Assembly: GCA_007117785.1 (NCBI GenBank)
Contig: SKFV01000380.1
Span: 1-7,087 of the forward strand
Source of the DNA: Pseudomonas sp.
GTDB lineage: Bacteria > Pseudomonadota > Gammaproteobacteria > Pseudomonadales > Pseudomonadaceae
Direction of reading: 5' to 3'
DNA: 7,087 nucleotides
Below the pieces are notes generated by a model. It had not been told where the DNA came from. It saw only the letters and a program-made list of their open reading frames with translations, and made no database searches. How positions within the stretch are numbered: position 1 is the first letter of the stretch; the number at the start of each line of letters is the position of its first letter. Shown here piece after piece: positions 1 through 5,838 of the stretch. The translations under genes and the position numbers were made by a program.

Positions 1-1154
1 CCATCAATGGTGTTCGGGCCGGACCAACCTTCCTGCTTGTTCCGCCGCGCGGCATCTGAGAAGGGGTTGAGCTCGTCATCGTCAGCATCAATAAAGTTGG
101 CAAAACTGGTCTGTGCGATGCGGAAGTGGGTTGCGCTCATGCCGATACAGACCCGCAGCTTGCCGCGACCGGGTACCCGGTTGAAGGTGCGCTCGGCCAG
201 ATCACCCCAGGATTGGCTGAGGTGTTGCAGCAGCTCGATACCGAGGTTGTCAGGTACCTTGAGTGGGCCGCGGTTTTCCCCGCCGTTGAGCATGTAGTCC
301 TTGAGGCCATCAACCAGTGAGCTGGTATCCATGGCCAGACTTTCGCTGAGATCCTCTTCGCTGATCAGTGAGCGGTAGCGTGGCGGGCAGTCCATATCCG
401 GATTGATGATGAACAGACCCCGACCATCTTTTGCCGGAATTAATTGTGCGTGACGGCTCCAGTCTTCCAGAGTACTGAACAACCGCGCCATGGCACTCTG
501 GCGCATTTGGTTCGGCCTGGCCGAGCCCATCAGCAGGGCGGTCAGATAGGCTTGCTCAATCGTCATTGTCTTACCGTCAATGGCTTCCTTGTCATCAACC
601 TTCTGTTGGTGCAGTTTTCGCTTGCGTGCCAGTTGATACAACTGATGCAGCTCAAGCCAGACGCCATCGGCAACGGGGCAATAGAGTTGATAAGCGCGCA
701 GCAGAGGACCACACAGGCCACGTATGGCACGCTGGACAGCCAGTGCCATCAGGCTGTTGTAGTCGCGTGATCTCAACGACTTTTCCTGCGCGACGACAAT
801 CTTGTAGCCATTGGCCAGGTGGTTCTGCAATGCCTGGGACAGATTGGCAACCTTGCGCGGCTTGTCCGACAATACAATCGACTGACCGAGATAGTATTTC
901 GCCAGAGCATTGCACACGTAATGCACTTCCTGGCGGATCTTCTCGAGCATCAGCAAACGGGTCTCCGGCGCAACCTCCAGCTGATTGAGCTCAATCAGGC
1001 CCTGATAAAGTTGGCGAGCAGTTTCGCCAATATTGGCTTTTGGCAGGTTCTCCAGCCAGCGGGTAATGCCCTTTTCGCTGCCCTCGGCAAAGCTCAGGGT
1101 TTTCAGCGTTTGCTGCGGAATACGCAGATTGATTTTCTGCTGTTTGCTATCCAT
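1..1154 (-). CDS. Conserved protein of unknown function, C-terminus outside window
   Basis: The reading frame is open from ATG at 1154 to the left edge, giving 384 residues with no stop, so the C-terminus is missing. It begins MDSKQQKINLRIP. Residues 29-60 contain a segment around RWLENLPKANIGETARQLY followed by a leucine-rich helical stretch. Residues 60-230 look largely helical and soluble. A second conserved-looking stretch lies at about 331-346 (GKLRVCIGMSATHFRI), followed by an acidic patch (DADDDE). No signal peptide or membrane segment is visible. The start is uncertain: ATG 1154 has only a weak GGAT upstream, the frame stays open further upstream, and a TTG at 1169 is an alternative. 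From memory, proteins of this type in pseudomonads are annotated as hypothetical, sometimes with a C-terminal PilZ (c-di-GMP-binding) domain. That part would lie outside the window, so I assign no function. It reads in the same direction as epmB, 162 bp downstream of it. Confidence 0.8.
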   Translation of the reverse strand, partial: MDSKQQKINLRIPQQTLKTLSFAEGSEKGITRWLENLPKANIGETARQLYQGLIELNQLEVAPETRLLMLEKIRQEVHYVCNALAKYYLGQSIVLSDKPRKVANLSQALQNHLANGYKIVVAQEKSLRSRDYNSLMALAVQRAIRGLCGPLLRAYQLYCPVADGVWLELHQLYQLARKRKLHQQKVDDKEAIDGKTMTIEQAYLTALLMGSARPNQMRQSAMARLFSTLEDWSRHAQLIPAKDGRGLFIINPDMDCPPRYRSLISEEDLSESLAMDTSSLVDGLKDYMLNGGENRGPLKVPDNLGIELLQHLSQSWGDLAERTFNRVPGRGKLRVCIGMSATHFRIAQTSFANFIDADDDELNPFSDAARRNKQEGWSGPNTID

Positions 1155-1293
1155 AACATCCGTATCCAAGCTGGTGGCCTTGGCCTGATTGCGATCTCTG
1201 TTTGACGCTGCGGACTTCCAGAATCTCTTTATCACTTTAACAACATAAGTATCCGATGTACTTGCAGCCCGATGAGGCTCAATGGGACTGTTG

Positions 1294-1322
1294 GCTTGAG
1301 ACACAACAGCGCTGTCTCAAGC
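1294..1322 (-). terminator. Perfect inverted repeat at the 3' end of epmB (possible terminator)
   Basis: GCTTGAGACA at 1294-1303 is the exact reverse complement of TGTCTCAAGC at 1313-1322, with a 9-nt loop. The epmB stop codon (1319-1317) lies inside the stem. The loop overlaps a second self-complementary stretch, ACAGCGCTGT, at 1306-1315. There is no run of U after the hairpin in the epmB direction, so it is not a textbook intrinsic terminator. It may instead stabilise the mRNA 3' end or act with Rho. The structure is seen directly; the role is inferred. Confidence 0.5.
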
Positions 1323-2342
1323 ATAGACCAGTTCAACTGGAATAGGCACTTTAGCAGGTTGGCCGGCAATTTCTCGTACCAGCCGGGGGACCAGGTAACC
1401 TGGCAGCCGGGTCATTAGTTGCCCCATCAGCCGGATTGCGGTCGCATCATCCACCAGAAAGTGTTGCGCCCCTCTCACATGGTCAAGCATATGCAGATAA
1501 TAGGGTAAAATGCCAATATCGCCTAGGTTTTCGCTCAGGCCCGTCAAATCCGTCAAATTATCGTTAACCCCCCGGAGTAATACGGTCTGATTCAGTAGCA
1601 TTACGCCGGCCTGGCGTAACTGCTGGATGGCGCTGCGCTGCGCTGCGCCGAGTTCGTTGGCGTGATTGCAATGCAGCACCATGGTAAGCGGCAGTCGAGT
1701 TCCGCTCAGGGCAGTGATCAGGGTCTCGGTGATACGTTGCGGCAGCACCAGTGGCAAACGGGTGTGCACACGCAAACGTCGGACATGCGGAATTGCGGCA
1801 ATCTGGTCGGTTAACCAGGCCAGGCGTTTGTCGCTGGCAACCAGAGGGTCGCCACCGCTGAAGATGACCTCCTGAATGCTGTTGTCATCGCGTATGTAGT
1901 CCAGTGACTGCTGCCACTCGGCGGTACTCAGGTTGTTCTCGGCATAGGGAAAGTGTCGGCGAAAGCAGTAGCGGCAGTTGACTGCGCAGCCACCACTTAC
2001 AATCAACAGCAAGCGTCCATGGTATTTATGCACGATACCTGGCAGTGGATTGCTGTGTTGTTCACCCAAAGGGTCGCTGACAAAGCCTGGCTGCTCTGCC
2101 AGTTCTTCACCCAGCGGCAGAATCTGCCGCAGTAACGGGTCATGCGGGTTACCTGGTTGCATCAGGTCAACAAACGGCTGGGGTACGCGCAAGCGAAAGC
2201 TCTGGTCGCCAGCAATCGCCGCCGGCAGCAGATCGAGCCCGAGTTTGAGCCGGGTCAGCAGTTCGCGCGGGTCGGTAATGCTGTCAGCGAGCAGTGTTTG
2301 CCAACGGGCAGGCTCAACAGCGGCTGAATATCCATGTATCAT
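1317..2342 (-). CDS. epmB: EF-P beta-lysylation protein EpmB (lysine 2,3-aminomutase family)
   Basis: Radical SAM, PLP-dependent enzyme that converts L-alpha-lysine to (R)-beta-lysine, the donor for EF-P modification; cytosolic. From ATG 2342 it is 341 residues, matching the E. coli EpmB (YjeK) length. Visible motifs are the radical SAM CX3CX2C cluster (C119, C123, C126 in GGCAVNCRYCFRRHFPY), SGGDPL at 162-167, the strand-like LNQTVLLRGVNDN at 250-262, and YYLHMLDHVRGAQHF at 281-295. K331 in AGQPAK is the likely PLP Schiff-base lysine by position relative to lysine 2,3-aminomutases. The frame extends upstream to a possible start at 2417, but those 25 extra residues are not family-like. ATG 2342 also has a purine-rich GGAAAA about 6 nt upstream and fits the family N-terminus. 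It is divergent from efp, its substrate gene, with a 92-bp gap. A three-copy CGCTG tandem lies in the coding sequence at 1631-1645. Confidence 0.96.
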   Translation of the reverse strand: MIHGYSAAVEPARWQTLLADSITDPRELLTRLKLGLDLLPAAIAGDQSFRLRVPQPFVDLMQPGNPHDPLLRQILPLGEELAEQPGFVSDPLGEQHSNPLPGIVHKYHGRLLLIVSGGCAVNCRYCFRRHFPYAENNLSTAEWQQSLDYIRDDNSIQEVIFSGGDPLVASDKRLAWLTDQIAAIPHVRRLRVHTRLPLVLPQRITETLITALSGTRLPLTMVLHCNHANELGAAQRSAIQQLRQAGVMLLNQTVLLRGVNDNLTDLTGLSENLGDIGILPYYLHMLDHVRGAQHFLVDDATAIRLMGQLMTRLPGYLVPRLVREIAGQPAKVPIPVELVYA

Positions 2343-2434
2343 TGTCGTTTTTCCGCGCAAGGGTGGCTGGACAACGGTCGGCCGATTTGGCGCGATACCG
2401 CATCTAACCACACACAAAGTGACTGGAAAGCAAT
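2343..2434. promoter_or_regulatory. Divergent epmB/efp intergenic region
   Basis: These 92 bp separate the starts of epmB and efp and must hold, or lie next to, the promoters for both. A TGGACA at 2368-2373 resembles a -35 element on the plus strand and TTGGCG at 2387-2392 is a weaker one. Neither has a good -10 hexamer at 16-18 bp, so I cannot place a promoter. The efp ribosome-binding site is GGAAAG at 2425-2430, 4 nt before its ATG. The region is called from gene layout, not from a consensus match. Confidence 0.45.
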
Positions 2435-3001
2435 ATGGCCAACTATTCTACCAACGAATTCAAACCGGGGCTCAAGGTGATGCTCGATGGCGATCCGTGT
2501 TCCATTCTGGAAAACGAATACGTCAAGCCGGGCAAGGGTCAAGCCTTCAACCGGGTCAAGGTGCGCAACCTGATGAACGGCCGCGTCAACGAGCGGACCT
2601 TCAAGTCAGGTGACAGCCTGGAAGGTGCTGACGTGATGGAGCGTGAGATGGAATATCTCTACGCCGATGGCGAATTCTGGCATTTCATGGCGACTGATGG
2701 TTCCTTCGAGCAGGTAGGCGCCGACGACAAGGCCGTTGGGGACTGCAAGAACTGGATGAAAGAGCAGGTCATCTACAGCGTTACCCTGTTCAACGGTGCA
2801 CCCATTGCCGTGGCCCCGCCGAACTTTGTCGAGCTGGAAGTGGTCGAGACGGATCCCGGTGTGCGCGGTGATACCTCGGGTGGCGGCACCAAGCCAGCGA
2901 CGCTGACTACCGGCGCTGTGGTCAAGGTTCCGCTATTCGTCAACACTGGTGACGTGCTCAAGGTCGATACTCGCAGCGGCGATTACGTCGGCCGCGCTTG
3001 A
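2435..3001 (+). CDS. efp: Translation elongation factor P, lysine type
   Basis: EF-P binds the ribosome between the P and E sites and promotes peptide bond formation at consecutive prolines. The 188-residue product has the usual family length and aligns by eye with E. coli EF-P throughout. The N-terminal KOW-like domain covers about 3-62 and the two OB-fold domains about 68-124 and 131-186. The modification loop reads VKPGKGQAF, placing the modified lysine at K34. Other family signatures are TFKSGDSLEGADV near 55-67, YLYADGEFWHFM, the APPNFVELEV segment and the C-terminal TRSGDYVGRA. The start ATG has GGAAAG 4 nt upstream and the conserved MANYSTNEFKPG N-terminus. Together with epmB (divergent) and epmA (downstream) it forms the complete substrate-plus-enzymes set for beta-lysylation. 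It is followed by an intrinsic terminator. Confidence 0.98.
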   Translation: MANYSTNEFKPGLKVMLDGDPCSILENEYVKPGKGQAFNRVKVRNLMNGRVNERTFKSGDSLEGADVMEREMEYLYADGEFWHFMATDGSFEQVGADDKAVGDCKNWMKEQVIYSVTLFNGAPIAVAPPNFVELEVVETDPGVRGDTSGGGTKPATLTTGAVVKVPLFVNTGDVLKVDTRSGDYVGRA

Positions 3002-3019
3002 TCCTTCAGGTCGTTGATT

Positions 3020-3045
3020 AAGCCGGGGCTTGCTCCGGCTTTTTT
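3020..3045 (+). terminator. Rho-independent terminator between efp and epmA
   Basis: AAGCCGGGG at 3020-3028 pairs with CTCCGGCTT at 3033-3041 (9 bp including one G-U), closing a CTTG loop. It is followed by a T run that ends at 3045. It lies 18 nt after the efp stop and 30 nt before the epmA start, so it should end most efp transcripts and limit read-through into epmA. Confidence 0.88.
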
Positions 3046-3062
3046 GTGGCTGGCCAACCAGC

Positions 3063-3068
3063 AAGGAG
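3063..3068 (+). promoter_or_regulatory. Ribosome-binding site that fixes the epmA start
   Basis: AAGGAG is a strong Shine-Dalgarno match, 7 nt before ATG 3076. It rules out the upstream in-frame GTG at 3046, which directly follows the terminator T run and has no ribosome-binding site. Confidence 0.85.
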
Positions 3069-3075
3069 CTGTATT

Positions 3076-4035
3076 ATGTCATGGCAACCCACTGCATCAC
3101 TGGTTGCACTGCGCCGCCGCGCCGAGCTGCTGACGCAGGTGCGTCAGTTCTTTGCCCTGCGTCAGGTGCTGGAGGTGGAAACCCCCATGTTGTCCATGGC
3201 TGCGGTCAGCGACCCCCAGCTGCACCCCTTCGAAACCCGCTTTGAACCCGACGGCGGTGGCGCAGGCCGTATTTTATACCTGCATACGTCGCCGGAATAC
3301 CCGATGAAGCGTTTGCTGGCAGCCGGCAGCGGTCCTGTCTGGCAACTATGTCGCGTGTTTCGCAATGGCGAGCAGGGGCGGCGGCACAACCCCGAGTTCA
3401 GCATGCTGGAGTGGTACCAGCCGGGCATGAACCATCATCAATTGATGGACCAAGTGGAAGCGCTGACACACAGCGTGCTGGGCCATGCCGGGGCGCGTCG
3501 GGTGCGCTATGCTGACCTGTTCAAGGAATACTTTGCCGGCCTGGATATTCACCAGTGCGCGACCACCGAGCTGGCAGAGTTGGGTTGCCTGCATACGGGG
3601 TTCACGGGTGAGTTATCCCGGGATGCCTGGCTGGATTTGCTGTTCAGCCATGTGATCGAGCCAGATCTGCTCGCGCCGACCTTTGTCTACGCCTGGCCCG
3701 CCTCGCAGGCTGCCCTGGCGCAAGTGGTTGATGGCGATGACCGGGTGCCGGTGGCGGCGCGCTTTGAATACTTTATTCAGGGTATGGAGCTGGCTAACGG
3801 TTATCTGGAACTGACCGATGCTGACGAGCAGACACGGCGCTTTGCGGCTGATCAGCAGCAGCGCATCGCCTTGGGCAAAGCGGCCTTGCCGGTTGATCAG
3901 TACCTGGTTGATGCCTTGAGCGCGGGATTGCCCGAGAGCGCCGGCGTGGCGCTGGGCTTTGACCGTTTACTGATGCTGGCAATGGGCGCCAGCCATATCA
4001 ATGAGGTGCTGGCGTTTCCACTGGCCCGTGCCTGA
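3076..4035 (+). CDS. epmA: EF-P lysine-34 (beta-)lysyltransferase EpmA
   Basis: Paralogue of the class II lysyl-tRNA synthetase catalytic core that activates (R)-beta-lysine with ATP and transfers it to K34 of EF-P instead of to tRNA; cytosolic. The 319-residue product lacks the N-terminal tRNA anticodon-binding domain, and its length is close to E. coli EpmA (PoxA/GenX/YjeA, 325). It begins MSWQPTASLVALRRRAELL, very like the E. coli enzyme. Visible motifs are the motif 1 region LEVETPML (32-39), TSPEYPMK (71-78), motif 2 FRNGEQGRRHNPEF (95-108), GMELANGYLELTD (236-248) and motif 3 GVALGFDRLLMLAMG (290-304). The start is set by the AAGGAG site. It lies downstream of efp beyond a terminator, so expression must come from read-through or from a promoter I cannot see. 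The 3' end is 6 nt from the convergent ampG gene, with no hairpin between them. Confidence 0.97.
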   Translation: MSWQPTASLVALRRRAELLTQVRQFFALRQVLEVETPMLSMAAVSDPQLHPFETRFEPDGGGAGRILYLHTSPEYPMKRLLAAGSGPVWQLCRVFRNGEQGRRHNPEFSMLEWYQPGMNHHQLMDQVEALTHSVLGHAGARRVRYADLFKEYFAGLDIHQCATTELAELGCLHTGFTGELSRDAWLDLLFSHVIEPDLLAPTFVYAWPASQAALAQVVDGDDRVPVAARFEYFIQGMELANGYLELTDADEQTRRFAADQQQRIALGKAALPVDQYLVDALSAGLPESAGVALGFDRLLMLAMGASHINEVLAFPLARA

Positions 4036-4041
4036 CGGGTG

Positions 4042-5424
4042 TCAGATCCATCGGTCCATGCCCGGGCGCTGCATTTTGTCGGGGTGTGCAAACTTCAGCA
4101 GCAAGACTGCAAGAATGATTGCTGGCAAGCCGGTCAGCGCGGTCACAAAGAAGAAGCTGATCCAGCCTACATTGGCTGCCAGTACCCCGGTGAAGCCGGC
4201 GGCAAACTGGCCGGGCAGGGTCATGATGGAGCTGAACAGGGCATATTGAGTAGCGGTATAGGCGGTATTGGTCAGGCTCGACAGGTAGGCAATAAATACG
4301 GCAATCGCCATACCCCCAGTCACGTTATCGGCAATGATGGCCATGATCAGGCCGTATTGCTGCGGGCCAATATAGGCTAGCCAGGCAAAGGTCAGGTTGG
4401 TCGCCGGCGCCATAAAGGCGGTAAAGATCAGAATCGGGGCAATACCAAAGCGGGCTACCAGTACCCCGCCCAGGGCCGCACCGCCAAGCGTCATAGCCAG
4501 GCCGAACGCGGCGGCAATATTGGCAATTTCGGCTTTGGTGAAGCCCAGATCCAGATAGAAAGGGTTGGCCATCACACCCATAAAGATGTCACTGATACGA
4601 AAACAGCCAATAAATAACAGGATCAGCAAGGCGACTTTGCCGTAACGCTGAAAAAAGTCGGCAAAGGGGCTGACGAAGGCGCCGATAAACCAGGCGCTTA
4701 TTTCGCGCTGCCAGCTTTGGTGGGATGTTTGTGCCAGGTAGTTGGTGATCCGCTCCTCAAGCTCCTTGGTGGCCTCAGTTACCTGCACCGCCGGCTCGGA
4801 AATGATCATTGTCGTTATCATACCCACGCCCATCAGCACGGCCATCGCCGTATAGGCCAGGGTCCAGCTGTCCAGGCTGGCTATGTGAAGTGCACCAGCC
4901 CCGGCAGCAAGGACGGCGACCCGGTAGCCGGTGACATAGGTAGCTGCCATGGCTGCTTGCCGATGCCGTGCTTCTGCCTCAACCCGGTAAGCATCGATGG
5001 CAATATCCTGGGTTGCCGAGCCGAAGGCGGCGAGCACGGCAAAAATAGCAACCAGGGTCAGTTGTTCGCGTGGGTCAGTCAGCGCCATGCCGAGGAGTGA
5101 ACCGGCAATCACTAGCTGGGCCAGTAACATCCAGGCCCGTCGGCGACCAATCCAGCGGGTCAGCAAGGGTACTGGCACGCGATCAATCAAGGGGGCCCAG
5201 AGCACCTTGATCGAATGGGCCATGCCTACCCAGCTCAGAAAACCGATAGCGGCCAGCTCAACGCCAATGTCGCGCAGCCAGGCGCTAAAAGTACCGCCCA
5301 CCAGCAACAATGGCAGGCCGGCGGAAAAGCCCAGAAACAGCATCCCCAGTACGCGTGGGTTGAGATAAACCCGCAAACCTTCGCCGGCTTGAGGTGTCAC
5401 TGTTTGGTCATCCGTGGACGCCAT
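4042..5424 (-). CDS. ampG: AmpG-family muropeptide permease (MFS transporter)
   Basis: Inner-membrane major facilitator protein. AmpG imports GlcNAc-anhydroMurNAc peptides released by cell-wall turnover, feeding peptidoglycan recycling and, where ampC/ampR exist, beta-lactamase induction. The 460 residues contain about 12 hydrophobic segments. Family signs are an N-terminal LFLGFSAGLPLLLVGGTFSAWL followed by a GFLSWVGMAHSIKVLWAPLIDR-type loop (residues 29-82), the SATQDIAIDAYRVE segment (136-149), and YTATQYALFSSIMTLPGQ near 389-406. A charged cytoplasmic loop at about 212-245 sits between the two halves. It is shorter than P. aeruginosa AmpG (594) and closer to E. coli AmpG (491). The ATG has AGGA 6 nt upstream. 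It starts 12 nt after the alkyltransferase-like gene, so the two are probably cotranscribed. Genomes can hold several AmpG-like paralogues, so muropeptide specificity is inferred. Confidence 0.88.
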   Translation of the reverse strand: MASTDDQTVTPQAGEGLRVYLNPRVLGMLFLGFSAGLPLLLVGGTFSAWLRDIGVELAAIGFLSWVGMAHSIKVLWAPLIDRVPVPLLTRWIGRRRAWMLLAQLVIAGSLLGMALTDPREQLTLVAIFAVLAAFGSATQDIAIDAYRVEAEARHRQAAMAATYVTGYRVAVLAAGAGALHIASLDSWTLAYTAMAVLMGVGMITTMIISEPAVQVTEATKELEERITNYLAQTSHQSWQREISAWFIGAFVSPFADFFQRYGKVALLILLFIGCFRISDIFMGVMANPFYLDLGFTKAEIANIAAAFGLAMTLGGAALGGVLVARFGIAPILIFTAFMAPATNLTFAWLAYIGPQQYGLIMAIIADNVTGGMAIAVFIAYLSSLTNTAYTATQYALFSSIMTLPGQFAAGFTGVLAANVGWISFFFVTALTGLPAIILAVLLLKFAHPDKMQRPGMDRWI

Positions 5425-5436
5425 ACTGAATCCTGT

Positions 5437-5796
5437 TCAGAGAGAGGTGAAAAAGGCTTTGGGCCAGCCATAGTGCTTGAGGTCAATGCGACCGTTGCGG
5501 GCAATTATGCCTTCGGCAAGCAGGCGTTGATATTGTTCCTTGCCACTGCTGCTGTTTTTATTCAGTGACAATTTACCTTGGGCATTGATGACCCGGTGCC
5601 ATGGCAATCGGGTGTCGGGTGGCAGCCGGCTGAGCCAGCGCGCAATCAGGCGCGCACCGCGCGCATAACCGCACTGCTGCGCCAGAACGCCATAGGTGCA
5701 GATATGACCATGTGGTATGGCCGCTAGCTGCTGCAGGAAGCTCTGGTAAGCCAGTTCAAGCGAGGTGTCGTGGTTTGTTGATTGCACCCTACTCAT
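5437..5796 (-). CDS. atl: Alkyltransferase-like protein (ATL, YbaZ type)
   Basis: Non-enzymatic DNA-damage sensor that binds O6-alkylguanine and directs the lesion to nucleotide excision repair. The fold is that of the C-terminal DNA-binding domain of O6-methylguanine-DNA methyltransferase. The key sign is PWHRV at 65-69: the PCHRV active-site cysteine is tryptophan (W66), as in E. coli YbaZ. Y35 (in CTYGVLAQ) and R49 (GARLIARWLSRLP) are 14 residues apart, like the nucleotide-flipping Tyr and the Arg finger of S. pombe Atl1. The length of 119 residues is normal for ATLs. The frame can be read from a GTG at 5808, but that GTG forms part of an AGGTG Shine-Dalgarno sequence placed 9 nt before ATG 5796, so I use the ATG. 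It is the first gene of a probable two-gene unit with ampG and is divergent from the DUF481 gene. Confidence 0.93.
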   Translation of the reverse strand: MSRVQSTNHDTSLELAYQSFLQQLAAIPHGHICTYGVLAQQCGYARGARLIARWLSRLPPDTRLPWHRVINAQGKLSLNKNSSSGKEQYQRLLAEGIIARNGRIDLKHYGWPKAFFTSL

Positions 5797-5838
5797 GGAT
5801 AATGGCACCTGAATTTATTGACTGATTGAGTGTATCTG
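5797..5838. promoter_or_regulatory. Divergent atl/DUF481 intergenic region with possible -10 element
   Basis: The 42 bp between the two divergent starts carry the atl ribosome-binding site (AGGTG, minus strand, 5806-5810). They also carry GATAAT at 5798-5803 on the plus strand, a 5/6 match to a sigma70 -10 box well placed for the DUF481 gene. No good -35 lies 16-18 bp upstream of it: TTGATT is present but only 14 bp away. Promoters for both genes probably overlap the neighbouring coding ends. Confidence 0.3.

Noticed and set aside
819..1205. 128-codon plus-strand frame opposite the left-edge gene
   Set aside because: The minus-strand frame is open for 384 codons and has a protein-like pattern; the plus-strand frame is its shadow.
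2343..2417. N-terminal extension of EpmB to a start at 2417
   Set aside because: The extra 25 residues do not look like the family N-terminus and would cover most of the divergent promoter region; ATG 2342 gives the expected length.
1978..2613. 211-codon plus-strand frame crossing epmB, the divergent gap and the start of efp
   Set aside because: It overlaps two well-identified genes and the promoter region, and its translation is rich in Ser, Arg and Gly with no family features.
3046..3075. GTG start at 3046 for EpmA
   Set aside because: It directly follows the terminator T run and lacks a ribosome-binding site, whereas ATG 3076 has AAGGAG 7 nt upstream.
3072..3077. TATTAT as a -10 box for epmA
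   Set aside because: It overlaps the epmA ATG, so a transcript from it would start after the start codon.
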